DNA from: JAIQFL01 sp035295745
GTDB lineage: Bacteria > Acidobacteriota > Terriglobia > Bryobacterales > Bryobacteraceae
Length of the DNA stretch: 64,000 nt
Direction of reading: 5' to 3'
Assembly (NCBI GenBank): GCA_035295745.1
Contig: DATGIL010000084.1
Location: 1 to 64,000 of the forward strand
Under the pieces are notes generated by a model that ran no database searches, was not told the DNA's origin, and was given only the letters and a program-made list of their open reading frames with translations. The first letter of the stretch is position 1, and each line of letters begins with the position of its first letter. Made by a program: the position numbers and the translations under genes. This document shows, piece after piece, positions 26,306 through 34,636 of the stretch.

Positions 26306-26674
26306 ATGAAGGAAAACCCAAAAACCAACTCCACCCAAGGCCTCCCGTTGGTCGGCATCGTGAACTTCGAAACTCCCAGAAAGGAACCCCGCCGCACCGT
26401 CCCCAATCTCGCTCGATTTCACGATCACCTTGTATTGGAAACCAAACCCCTTTTCAGGGTCATCCTTCGCTTGGAAAATGCGATCGCAAGCTTGATCGTG
26501 AAAACGTCATCTCAAGACCTTTCCTTTTTAAAGGAAAGGCCAAGAAGCGTTGATAGACCCGAGGGCCTTCCGTTGGTCGGGGTCGAGGCGGCCACACATC
26601 ACCAGAAAGGAATCTCAGCTACCAATCCCATTCCCGTCCTGCTCCAGGCTCATTCTTCGATGAGAATATGCTAA
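26306..26674 (+). CDS. Doubtful small ORF in the AT-rich tail of the insertion sequence
   Basis: 122 codons starting with ATG at 26306, without a clear ribosome binding site. The deduced peptide repeats a short motif (QGLPLVGIVNFE near residue 11 and EGLPLVGVEAAT near residue 87), which reflects a 22-bp direct repeat in the DNA. Base composition is lower in GC than the neighbours. I recognise no family. It may be a passenger gene, a gene remnant, or simply open sequence. Confidence 0.25.
   Translation: MKENPKTNSTQGLPLVGIVNFETPRKEPRRTVPNLARFHDHLVLETKPLFRVILRLENAIASLIVKTSSQDLSFLKERPRSVDRPEGLPLVGVEAATHHQKGISATNPIPVLLQAHSSMRIC
26339..26360 (+). repeat. 22-bp direct repeat, first copy
   Basis: GGCCTCCCGTTGGTCGG plus CATCG; 19 of 22 bases match the copy at 26564-26585. 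Both lie in the AT-rich tail after the transposase. Confidence 0.7.
26564..26585 (+). repeat. 22-bp direct repeat, second copy
   Basis: GGCCTTCCGTTGGTCGG plus GGTCG; partner of 26339-26360. A perfect palindrome (CCTTTCCTTT/AAAGGAAAGG, 26518-26539) lies just before it. Confidence 0.7.
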
Positions 26675-27018
26675 GGGCGTCCGGATCAGTGTCAGTTCAG
26701 TGAGCGGGACCTGTCTGATCTCCACTGCAATCAATCGGGCGATGGTTCTTAGACTCTCGCTGGACGACACAGTGCAGTTGATCCCCCAGGAGTGCAGAAG
26801 ATCCTCGTTCAGCAGCGGCCAACGGTCATCAAACGCGAAGTTGCAGGTAACGGGCTCCGGTGCTTTCACCGACGGCGGTGCGGGCCGTTCCCGGGGGAAG
26901 GGCGACTTTCAGCATTCACCTTAGCCTCCGGGATCCTGCTGCTCAATGGCAGTATGACATTGGCACGGATTGCCGCGGAATCGTTGTAGTCTATTAGAGG
27001 CAGATTAGTAATTTCTCC
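26675..27018. other. Intergenic region upstream of the deaminase gene
   Basis: About 340 bases beyond the insertion sequence. A minus-strand open stretch (26615-26869) gives a peptide containing TCNFAFDDRWPLLNEDLL but lacks start signals and a recognisable family, so I do not call it a gene. No clear promoter or terminator is visible. Confidence 0.35.
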
Positions 27019-27483
27019 ATGGATCAATCCTTCTTACGGCAGGCGATTGAGTTGGCGGTGGACAATGTCCGCCGCGGAGGCGGCCCCTTCGGCGCGGTGA
27101 TCGTCAAGGATGGCGTCGTGATCGCCGCGGGCGCCAACCAGGTCACACGCACTCACGACCCGACCGCCCATGCCGAGATCGTCGCCATCCGCGAGGCCTG
27201 CCGCGTGCTCGGAGATTTCCAGCTTTCCGGCTGCGACATGTACTCGTCCTGCGAACCGTGTCCCATGTGCCTGGGAGCCTTGTATTGGGCGCGTCCCGCG
27301 CGCATCTTCTTCGCCGCAACCAAGGACGAAGCGGCGGCTGCTGGTTTCGACGATTCGTTCATCTATCAGGAAATCCAGGTACCGCTCTCCAGCCGGAGAA
27401 TCCCCACCCTCCACGTCGCGGACGACAACACCTTGCGTCCCTTCGAGGAGTGGAAAGGCAAGAGCGACAAAACGGCCTACTGA
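27019..27483 (+). CDS. Nucleoside/guanine deaminase (CMP/dCMP deaminase fold)
   Basis: 154 residues, the length of Bacillus-type guanine deaminase. Zinc ligands and the catalytic Glu are in TAHAEIVAIREAC (HAE), with the paired Cys in SSCEPCPMCLGALYWAR (PCxxC). The GGGPFGAVIVKDG and NQVTRTHDPTAHAE segments, plus 'FIYQEIQVPLSSRRIPTLHV' near the C-terminus, favour guanine deaminase over tRNA-adenosine deaminase. It would convert guanine to xanthine in purine salvage. Cytoplasmic. Confidence 0.88.
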   Translation: MDQSFLRQAIELAVDNVRRGGGPFGAVIVKDGVVIAAGANQVTRTHDPTAHAEIVAIREACRVLGDFQLSGCDMYSSCEPCPMCLGALYWARPARIFFAATKDEAAAAGFDDSFIYQEIQVPLSSRRIPTLHVADDNTLRPFEEWKGKSDKTAY

Positions 27484-27517
27484 CGCTCCCGTTTTCCGAG
27501 TACAATCGAAGCGGCGC

Positions 27518-28456
27518 ATGTTGCGTTTGCTTTGGTTCGCCGTGCTGGTGGTGTCGCCACTGGCCGGCGAGACTCAATACGAGCTTTCCGGCAAGTTCAC
27601 GCCGGAGGGACGGGCGTCGGTCTCTCTCTACGGTGTAGCCGCTCCGTTCGCCGCCACCACCCTGAGCGAAGACGGACATTTCAGCTTCAAGAAACTCAGT
27701 CCCGGAGCGTACACTGTCGCGGTGTTCGTTCCAGGACGCGGGGAAGCCCGCCAGACTGTGGAAGTGGGGCCCTCTGGCGCCGACTCGCGAGGCAGAGTCT
27801 CCGTCACACTGACCTTGAGGGAATCCAGTTTCGTTGCGGATGCCCTGCGCAACGAGCACACCATTCCGGCCCGTCAACTGGCGGTCCCGGACAAGGCGAT
27901 CCGCGAGTATGAGGATGCCCAGAAGGACTTGTCGCGACACGACGTCGAGTCCGCCGTGAAGCGTCTGGAGCACGCCGTGGAAATAGCGCCGCAATTCTCC
28001 GCCGCCTGGAACAATCTGGGAACGGTCGCGTACCAGACGCGCCGCTATTCGCGCGCGGAGGAGTGCTTTCGCGCGGCCCTGGAGGCCGATCCGCAATCCT
28101 ACGAGCCTCTCGTCAACCTGGGGGGCGTGCTGGTGAATCTCCACAAGTTGGACGAAGCCTGGAAGTACAACGCCTACGCGGTGCTGACGCGTCCCAACGA
28201 TGCGCTCGCGAATTCCCAACTCGGTATGACGTACTTTGAAGAGGGGAACTTGGATTTGGCGGAGAAACACTTCCTCGAAGCGCAACGCATCGACCCCACT
28301 CATTTCTCGCATCCGCAACTTTTTCTAGCCGAGATCTATTTGCGCCGAGGCCAGCGCGATCGGGCAGCGGCCACCATGGAGGATTTTCTGCTGCACCACC
28401 CAGACTGGCCGCAAGCCGCCAAAATGCGTGATGTGATCGCCGGGTTGCGTCGTTAG
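27518..28456 (+). CDS. Exported TPR protein with N-terminal carboxypeptidase-regulatory-like domain
   Basis: 312 residues. A signal peptide (MLRLLWFAVLVVSPLAG) is followed by a beta-rich domain (FTPEGRASVSLYGVAAPFAATTLSEDGHFSFKKLSPGAYTVAVF, residues ~25-80) of the carboxypeptidase-regulatory/SdrD-like kind, and then four TPR units (~residues 130-300, for example AAWNNLGTVAYQTRRYSRAEECFRAALEADPQSYEPLVNLGGVL). It is probably a periplasmic scaffold. A TACAAT hexamer lies 11 bases before the ATG and no Shine-Dalgarno site is visible. Confidence 0.85.
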   Translation: MLRLLWFAVLVVSPLAGETQYELSGKFTPEGRASVSLYGVAAPFAATTLSEDGHFSFKKLSPGAYTVAVFVPGRGEARQTVEVGPSGADSRGRVSVTLTLRESSFVADALRNEHTIPARQLAVPDKAIREYEDAQKDLSRHDVESAVKRLEHAVEIAPQFSAAWNNLGTVAYQTRRYSRAEECFRAALEADPQSYEPLVNLGGVLVNLHKLDEAWKYNAYAVLTRPNDALANSQLGMTYFEEGNLDLAEKHFLEAQRIDPTHFSHPQLFLAEIYLRRGQRDRAAATMEDFLLHHPDWPQAAKMRDVIAGLRR

Positions 28457-28910
28457 CGTGGTTGTCTCAGCAACGCGCGTCAGCCAATCGTACTTACTGG
28501 TACGCGAACCGGCTGGGGTGGGACGCGCCGCTTCGTCGAACTGAATTACACCTCATCAGAAATGGAGTCAGATTGTTGGCGAGCGGAGTGACCGGGTTAC
28601 TCGGCGCGGGAGGAGATTGAAGCGGGTCTCGATGGTGGTGTCGGGTCTTGGCCGGCACTGCCACCGGCCTGTTCCTCCGCGATGGCGCGCACCGAAGACG
28701 CATGTCGCGATCAGCGGATTCTGGGTCTTTCGGTCCATGAAGTCGGTGCTGCAGAATAATATTGGCGACGCGCACTGCGCGTTGCTGATTCTGGCGATAC
28801 ACACGTTGGCATTCCTGGTGGGGGCGAGAATCATGATGTACGTCCGCGACGCGCGGGGCCAGATGGTATATGGGAAAGCGATCACTCGCCTGTTGAAGTT
28901 CTGACGAAGC
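28457..28910. other. Region without a confident gene
   Basis: About 450 bases between the TPR gene and the hairpin repeats. A plus-strand open frame (28617-28904, 95 codons) encodes a hydrophobic segment (CALLILAIHTLAFLVGARIM), but it lacks a ribosome binding site and a recognisable family. It may be a decayed gene or part of a larger repeat. Nothing else stands out. Confidence 0.35.
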
Positions 28911-28964
28911 GTGGCGCAAACACTCTTGTTTGCCGCGTCGAGACTCATCTCGACGCTTTTCGGC
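28911..28964 (+). repeat. Two-hairpin dispersed repeat, copy C
   Basis: GTGGCGC, stem AAACA/TGTTT around CTCT, linker GCCGCG, perfect 6-bp stem TCGAGA/TCTCGA around CTCA, then CGCTTTTCGGC. It faces copy D across ~85 bp. Confidence 0.85.
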
Positions 28965-29049
28965 GTGTCTACTAATCTGCGGCGCCTCGCACGTCCCTCA
29001 TCGCGGCGTTTTCTCGCTGTACTTGAGAAGCGGTAGAAGGGGCGCAAAC

Positions 29050-29095
29050 GCGTCCCGAAGAGTCGGGACGCGGCAGAGAAGAGTCTCTGCGCCAC
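29050..29095 (-). repeat. Two-hairpin dispersed repeat, copy D
   Basis: Minus strand: GTGGCGC, stem AGAGA/TCTCT around CTCT, linker GCCGCG, stem TCCCGA/TCGGGA around CTCT, then CGC. Both stems differ in sequence from copy C yet pair perfectly. Confidence 0.85.
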
Positions 29096-29214
29096 ATGCA
29101 TTAGCCGTCCGCGATCTCGACGAACGAGGAACATCGGATGACGCGGTCCACATAGCCTCGGGTCAATTCTGCCCGAAGGATGTGCAAAATCCGGCCGGCA
29201 CTACCGCGCCGGCA

Positions 29215-30609
29215 TCACCCCCAAAGCTCGTTCACGGGATAAAACTGGACCGGGCCAGTAGTAGGTACATACTCGAAGCCGCGGCCCAGCGGATCGTCGT
29301 GCCGCACCGTTGTCCAATCGATTCCCATCGCCGAGTAGATGGTCGCTTCGATGTCTTCGGGATACACGTAGCGATTCTGCGCCCACCCGTAATTCACCGT
29401 GTCCGACCCGGTTGCGTTCGTGGCGCCAACCACAGTTCCGCCTTTCACTCCACCGCCTGCGAAGAAAGCGAACTGCTGCGGCCAATGGTCACGTCCTGCG
29501 GCAGCCGTCAGCGGACCCACCGTGCGACCGAACTCGCCCACCATCACCACCAGCGTGCTCGAGAACAGCCCATTAGCCTTCAAATCGCCGATCAGAGCCG
29601 ACACCGCATCGTCCAGTATCTTGCCCTTGGCCGGAAGCTGATTGGCGGCGTAGATGTTCTGATGCATGTCCCAGCCGTCATTCGAGGTGATCTGAATGAA
29701 GCGCGTGCCCTGATTGGCCTTCAGGACCTGGTTCGCCACCAGGCAGGCATTGCCCAGGCTGGTGGTGCCGTAGCGTGCGCTATCGGCCGCGGTGTAACTG
29801 AATGCCTGGTTCACTACCGGGTTGTACATCATGCCCTCGGCAGCGCTGTAGAAATCGTTGTAGTCGTCCAGGGGCGTCCCGTTGGGCGAGTTGATGCGAA
29901 GAGTGTCGTCCAGCGAGTGCATCAGCTTCCAGCGGTTATTGAACGTGGTCTGCCCATCGGGATTGGTGGTATTCGGAATGCCGCCGGTGGCCGGTGTCAC
30001 TTTGAACGGAGCGTAGACTGCCGGCAGGTATCCCGCCCCGACGCCGCCACCCGAATTGAGCGCCAGAAAGGCCGGAAACACTTGTCCCGGAGTCCGTAGC
30101 TTGTCCTTCTCGATTGCCACGACGCTGCCGATATTCGGGGCGATGTTGCCCAATGCCGCAGCCGGATTCCGTCCGATCTGCGACCACGTCTGCGCTAAGG
30201 AATGGACCAGTGCGTGCGACTGCATCGACCGGATCAGCGCGATATCCGAGAGCGAGTTGCCGAGTTTGGGCAGCAGTCCCGTGGGCCAGAGGACGCCGTT
30301 CACGGTTTGCGGCGCGAAACTCGCGGGCGTGACGCCGGAGACGTTCTTCAAATCGAAGGTGTCGGTGTGACTCGGCGCTCCCGCCAGCAGGATGAAGATG
30401 ACATTCTGCGCGGTGTTCTTGGTGACCGCGCCGCTACTGGTCACGTCGGCAGCCTTGGCGTACCGCTGCGCCAGAAACGCTCCGCCCACGCCAGCGCCCA
30501 GAATCTCGAAGAAACGCCGCCGCGTCCAGTGCGGACGATTGAAGAACGTCTTGTAACTCCACCCGTACTTCTTTAAATCCTGATTGATCTTTTCCTGTTC
30601 CCGGCTCAT
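29215..30609 (-). CDS. DUF1501 protein, Tat-exported
   Basis: 464 residues. The ATG at 30609 has GGAGGA six bases upstream. A twin-arginine signal (TRRRFFEILGAGVGGAFLAQRYAKA, residues ~28-50) is followed by a DUF1501 domain: QNVIFILLAGAPSHTDTFDLK, SMQSHALVHS, and STLVVMVGEFGRTVGPL..GRDHWPQQFAF. The fold is related to alkaline phosphatase/sulfatase; the function of the family is unknown. It lies 14 bases downstream of the DUF1549/DUF1553 gene, the standard pairing in Planctomycetes and Acidobacteriota. Confidence 0.92.
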   Translation of the reverse strand: MSREQEKINQDLKKYGWSYKTFFNRPHWTRRRFFEILGAGVGGAFLAQRYAKAADVTSSGAVTKNTAQNVIFILLAGAPSHTDTFDLKNVSGVTPASFAPQTVNGVLWPTGLLPKLGNSLSDIALIRSMQSHALVHSLAQTWSQIGRNPAAALGNIAPNIGSVVAIEKDKLRTPGQVFPAFLALNSGGGVGAGYLPAVYAPFKVTPATGGIPNTTNPDGQTTFNNRWKLMHSLDDTLRINSPNGTPLDDYNDFYSAAEGMMYNPVVNQAFSYTAADSARYGTTSLGNACLVANQVLKANQGTRFIQITSNDGWDMHQNIYAANQLPAKGKILDDAVSALIGDLKANGLFSSTLVVMVGEFGRTVGPLTAAAGRDHWPQQFAFFAGGGVKGGTVVGATNATGSDTVNYGWAQNRYVYPEDIEATIYSAMGIDWTTVRHDDPLGRGFEYVPTTGPVQFYPVNELWG

Positions 30610-30623
30610 GACATTCCTCCGCG

Positions 30624-32597
30624 CTAGTAATTGAAAACGAAATCCACCTTGTTGTAGATCGACCACACCAGGTCTTGTACAGCCGTGGTGCGAGGGGTGC
30701 CGCTTGCCGTCGGAAGGTAGGCCAGCGACTTACTCATTTCGTCACTAGTGGGGTAGCGCGAGAGTATGTTCAGGAAGAGGATATTGACGAGATCGGTGTT
30801 GTTCTTGCTCAAATTCTGCACGATCAACTGGCTGGCAGTGGATCCCGTGCCTTTGATACGGGTCTCCACGATCGAATTGTTCATCAGGTTGAGAGCCTGC
30901 AGGATCGATCCATCCTGTTTGCGAGGCTGATCGTCGCGATTGCCGCGGAGGAAGCTATCCAGGAAGGCGTTGGTATTGCCGTCCGGGCCGCCCACCGTAT
31001 CCGGGAACTGCATGGCGTAACTAGGCTTGTTGTAGCCTTGATCTGTAAATCCGGTGATGCTGTAGCTGGGGAAGGTGCCGCTCGATTCCACCACGGCGTC
31101 GTGGACTTCCTCCGCCCACAGGCGCCGCACATACTTGCGAGCGAAATAGGGCTGCCAGGCGGCGTTCCACGTGCCGTTGTAGCGGCTGGAAAGCTGGTAG
31201 GTATCGGAATTCGTGATCTCGCGCATCAGCGCCTTCAGATCGAATCCGTTGGCCACGAAATGTTGCGCCAGGGCGTTGAGCAACCTGGCATTCGAGGGTT
31301 GCAGACTCCAGGGCGCGGGCGGCGGATTATCCGGATCGAGCCGTGCCGGGTCGAAAGTGTCCGGCGGATCGACGATTCCCTGGCTGAAGAAGTACGCCCA
31401 CATGTAATTCACAGTGGCGCGAGCAAACTGGAAGTCGCCGGTGATATCCCGGGCTAGTGCCTCCCGGTAATTCTCACCCGCCTTGGGGACGTCGCCATCG
31501 AAGATGTACTGGGGTGGCACATAATAGCAAGGCTGGCCTGACTTACAGCCGCTCGGTGCGACACGCGCGGGACGATTCCCAGTGGTGGTGTTCAGAGTGT
31601 AATCCAGGGTGTAACCCTTGGTATTATCCTGCACCGACCAGTAATAGATGTTCGTGTTGCTCGGGTCCACTGGCGTACGTGCTAACTGGGTGTGGGACAA
31701 ATATGACGCCAGTTGCCATGCCTGGTAACGGGTGGTCTGGCTGCCCCAGAGGCTCAGTTGATCCAGGTGGCCGCGTCCGTTGTGGCACAACAGGCAGTTC
31801 ACGTGTGTGAGACCCATGAACGTATCGAATACGAATGCCGTTCCCTGGTCCGTGATGTCCTGCGCCGGGCCACCGGTGATGTAGGCATTGAGCATCCAGT
31901 TGCCGGGACCGTCGTTGTAGGTATTGGTGGTCGCTTCCGTAATCAACGTTGTGGCCATCTTGTTGTACGGAGTGTTCGCGGCCAGCGAATCGTGGATCCA
32001 CTGATAAAACGCATTGCGCCCCTGAGGGAAGCGGTTCAGGCTGCTCGACTTGGTCTGGGTATTTTGGTAGAGGTCGCCGAAATACATCGTCCACTTATCG
32101 ACCCACTCCGGCTTTGCCAGCAACTCATCGATCAGCTTGGCGCGCTTATCGGGCGTGGTATCTGCGACGAAAGTAATGACCCGGTCGGGAGTTGGGATTC
32201 TGCCGGTAAGATCGAGAGTGATGCGCCGGATGAATTCCCAATCGGTGGTGCGGGGCGCAGGCGTGATCTGATTCGCCTGGAAGTCGGCCCAGATATAGGA
32301 ATCGATCGAGCCCGCCGCGTGCTGCTGATTGTAGTCGTAGGTGCGGCTGCCGCCAGGGACTACCGCACGCATCGTCGACACCTGTTCGGTGAGCGTGCTC
32401 AACTGATGGCTGCTGCGCGAGATTACTCCAGCCGCTTTTAGCGCCTGATCGACATACCGCTCCCGCTGGCTGCCGAAATAACTGCAATTCGCATGTTCGA
32501 CGGATAATTGATCATCCAAGGACTGGCCAATCAGCAAACCTGCAGAGGCCAAAACTGTAATTCCACCCAAAATCCACAAAACCCGAGGCCTTTTCAC
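30624..32597 (-). CDS. DUF1549/DUF1553 protein with a c-type heme motif
   Basis: 657 residues. GTG at 32597 was chosen because GAGGGGG lies about seven bases upstream. An N-terminal membrane or signal segment (VLWILGGITVLASAGLLIG) is followed by a DUF1549 region (FIRRITLDLTGRIPTPDRV, KWTMYFGDLYQN). A CLLCH motif (HVNCLLCHNGRGHLDQLSLWG) should bind one covalent heme. A DUF1553 region follows (FARATVNYMWAYFFSQGIVDP, LLNALAQHFVANGFDLKALMREITNSDTYQ, YVRRLWAEEVHDAV). It is predicted to be periplasmic and to work with the DUF1501 protein; the reaction is unknown. Confidence 0.9.
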   Translation of the reverse strand: MKRPRVLWILGGITVLASAGLLIGQSLDDQLSVEHANCSYFGSQRERYVDQALKAAGVISRSSHQLSTLTEQVSTMRAVVPGGSRTYDYNQQHAAGSIDSYIWADFQANQITPAPRTTDWEFIRRITLDLTGRIPTPDRVITFVADTTPDKRAKLIDELLAKPEWVDKWTMYFGDLYQNTQTKSSSLNRFPQGRNAFYQWIHDSLAANTPYNKMATTLITEATTNTYNDGPGNWMLNAYITGGPAQDITDQGTAFVFDTFMGLTHVNCLLCHNGRGHLDQLSLWGSQTTRYQAWQLASYLSHTQLARTPVDPSNTNIYYWSVQDNTKGYTLDYTLNTTTGNRPARVAPSGCKSGQPCYYVPPQYIFDGDVPKAGENYREALARDITGDFQFARATVNYMWAYFFSQGIVDPPDTFDPARLDPDNPPPAPWSLQPSNARLLNALAQHFVANGFDLKALMREITNSDTYQLSSRYNGTWNAAWQPYFARKYVRRLWAEEVHDAVVESSGTFPSYSITGFTDQGYNKPSYAMQFPDTVGGPDGNTNAFLDSFLRGNRDDQPRKQDGSILQALNLMNNSIVETRIKGTGSTASQLIVQNLSKNNTDLVNILFLNILSRYPTSDEMSKSLAYLPTASGTPRTTAVQDLVWSIYNKVDFVFNY

Positions 32598-32736
32598 TAC
32601 TTTCCCCCTCTTGCGCCCGTAGAAGCGCACTGGTTAATGACAGTTTAACCCGTGTCATCGGGAGAAGTTCCAAATTTTCGCGACAATTCTTCGGGAGGCC
32701 GGGACTTAACGCACGGAGCGGGGTTTAAGATGGAAC

Positions 32737-34590
32737 ATGATTCGACCAACGGGGTGGGGATTCGCCATTGCCGCGATTTTGTGGAGCGGCTCAATTTCCG
32801 CGCAAACCCTCACAAATAAGGACTTATCCGGCAAGTATTTCTTTCGCCATTTATCCCTGGGCACCGATTCCTCCGGCAATCTGACCGATCCGCGCAGCTT
32901 GACCGGGGCTGTCACGTTCGATGGCAGCGGCCGCTACAGTTTCACCGGCCAGCAGGTGCAAGGCAACAATGCCGCCAGTTCCCTGACGGGGTCGGGCGCT
33001 TACTCGGTGGACCCGGCGGGGTTCGTTTCGCTCGATAGCCCGCTGCGCAGTGGCGCCAAAGTCAACGCGCGGCTCGGCCCCGAGGCCCTGATCGGCTCCA
33101 GCACAGAATCCACCGACAACACCTTTGACATTTTCGTGGCGATTCCCGCGCCTGCGGTTTCTTCGACCGCTCCGACCATCTCCGGCAGTTACCGAACCGT
33201 CACACTGGAGTTTCCAGGCGGGTCGGCGGCCAACGTACGCAGCGCCATCTTCACACTCACTTCCGCCGCCGCGGGTAAGTGGGCCGACTTCACCGCCAAC
33301 GGCCACGCCGCCAACCAATCGGCCGGCGCTCCAGTGACTCAGCAGGTCACCGGCGCGACGTATTTGTTCAACACCGATGGCACCGGAACCCTGAGCTTCG
33401 GATTCGGCGCCACCGGCAACGCCGCCCTCCTCAACAACAGCAAGACGATCTACCTTTCCGCCGATGGCAATCTGATCCTCGGAGCCTCTACCGCCAATGG
33501 ATCGCATGACATCGTCATCGGGGTGAAGTCCATTTCTGGCGCCAGCAATTCCACCTGGAACGGCGACTTCTGGGGCGCCGGACTGCGCTTCAATCCGTCG
33601 GCTTCGCCCGCCGAGGTCAGCGGTTTTTCCGGCTCGTTCTCGGCACGCGGCCTCGGGAAACTCACGTGGAGCAAGCGCTACAAATCGCTGGGCAACGGCT
33701 CCTTCGATTTCACCGGTATCAATGCGTATTCACTGAACGCCGATGGCTCGGGCTCGCTCGAACTGGATCAGATCGGCCTGGGAGCCTCCGGCAAGGCCAT
33801 GGCCGGTGTCGACGTGAGCGCCGATGACCCCGGCGCGTACGAAATCTTCCTCGGCGTGCAGATGTCCTCCCTGAGCGGCTCTGGTGTCTTCCTCAATCCG
33901 CAGAGGGTGATCAGCGCGGCCGGATTCGCCCCTGCCGGGAGCCCCATTTCGCCCGGCGAATTCGTCGCGCTGTTCGGCACGGGACTGGCCAAGAGCACCC
34001 AGGTGGCTTCCCCGCCGTACCCTTCCAGCTTGAATGGCGTGACGGTGCTGATCAATAACAAGCCCGCTCCGATATACTTCGTCAGCGCAACCCAAATCGA
34101 TTGCCTGGTGCCCTACTCGACGCAAGGGCCGACCGCCACCGTCGTGGTGCAGAATGGCGGCGCGTCCTCGAACTCGGTGTCCGTGCCCGTGGCCGCCACC
34201 GCCCCTGGGATCTTCTCGCTGGACCAGTCCGGCAGCGGACTGGGCGCCATCCTGCATGCCGATTACAGCGTGGTGAATGCGGCCAAGCCCGCGATTTCCG
34301 GTGAGACCGTCCTCATCTTTCTGACAGGAATGGGACCGGTGAGTCCCACAGTCGCTGACGGAACAGCGGGCGGCTCGAATCCGCTGAGCAAGACGACCGC
34401 ATCTCCCATCAGCGTGTTGATCGGCGGCCAGCCCGGCACGGTCCTCTATAGCGGACTCGCGCCCGGCTTCCCCGGCCTCTACCAGATGAACGTGACCCTG
34501 CCCGCGGTGATTCCTTTTCCGGGAAATCTGCCGGTGGCTCTGGTGACGCCGAATGCGGTCCACGACCAGGTAGACATCGTCGTACAGTAG
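32737..34590 (+). CDS. Secreted protein with C-terminal TIGR03437-type domain
   Basis: 617 residues with a signal peptide (residues ~1-23). The first ~390 residues are beta-rich and repetitive (GKYFFRHL, GSYRTVTLEF, GSGSLELDQIGLG). The C-terminal ~220 residues follow the 'Solibacter' domain pattern: VISAAGFAPAGSPISPGEFVALFGTGL, LNGVTVLINNKPAPIYFVSATQIDCLVPYS, GETVLIFLTGMGPVSP, and FPGLYQMNVTLPA. It is probably a surface or adhesion-related protein; the true function is unknown. Confidence 0.85.
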   Translation: MIRPTGWGFAIAAILWSGSISAQTLTNKDLSGKYFFRHLSLGTDSSGNLTDPRSLTGAVTFDGSGRYSFTGQQVQGNNAASSLTGSGAYSVDPAGFVSLDSPLRSGAKVNARLGPEALIGSSTESTDNTFDIFVAIPAPAVSSTAPTISGSYRTVTLEFPGGSAANVRSAIFTLTSAAAGKWADFTANGHAANQSAGAPVTQQVTGATYLFNTDGTGTLSFGFGATGNAALLNNSKTIYLSADGNLILGASTANGSHDIVIGVKSISGASNSTWNGDFWGAGLRFNPSASPAEVSGFSGSFSARGLGKLTWSKRYKSLGNGSFDFTGINAYSLNADGSGSLELDQIGLGASGKAMAGVDVSADDPGAYEIFLGVQMSSLSGSGVFLNPQRVISAAGFAPAGSPISPGEFVALFGTGLAKSTQVASPPYPSSLNGVTVLINNKPAPIYFVSATQIDCLVPYSTQGPTATVVVQNGGASSNSVSVPVAATAPGIFSLDQSGSGLGAILHADYSVVNAAKPAISGETVLIFLTGMGPVSPTVADGTAGGSNPLSKTTASPISVLIGGQPGTVLYSGLAPGFPGLYQMNVTLPAVIPFPGNLPVALVTPNAVHDQVDIVVQ

Positions 34591-34636
34591 CCGGAACTTG
34601 TCTCGCCACCCCGGAACGTTGTATACCGGGAGGACG

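Larger units (their letters stand above)
24874..26665 (+). mobile_element. Insertion sequence with DD(35)E transposase and candidate terminal inverted repeats
   Basis: The left end TCTCATGCAAGATGAGCCTG (24874-24893) is matched in inverse orientation at 26645-26665 (TCTCATCGAAGAATGAGCCTG), with a two-base swap and one extra base. A second left copy of the motif sits at ~24911-24930, as if the transposase binds repeated end sites. I see no target-site duplication. The ~480 bp after the transposase are AT-richer than the surroundings, with a perfect palindrome and a 22-bp direct repeat. The boundaries are therefore provisional. Confidence 0.55.
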
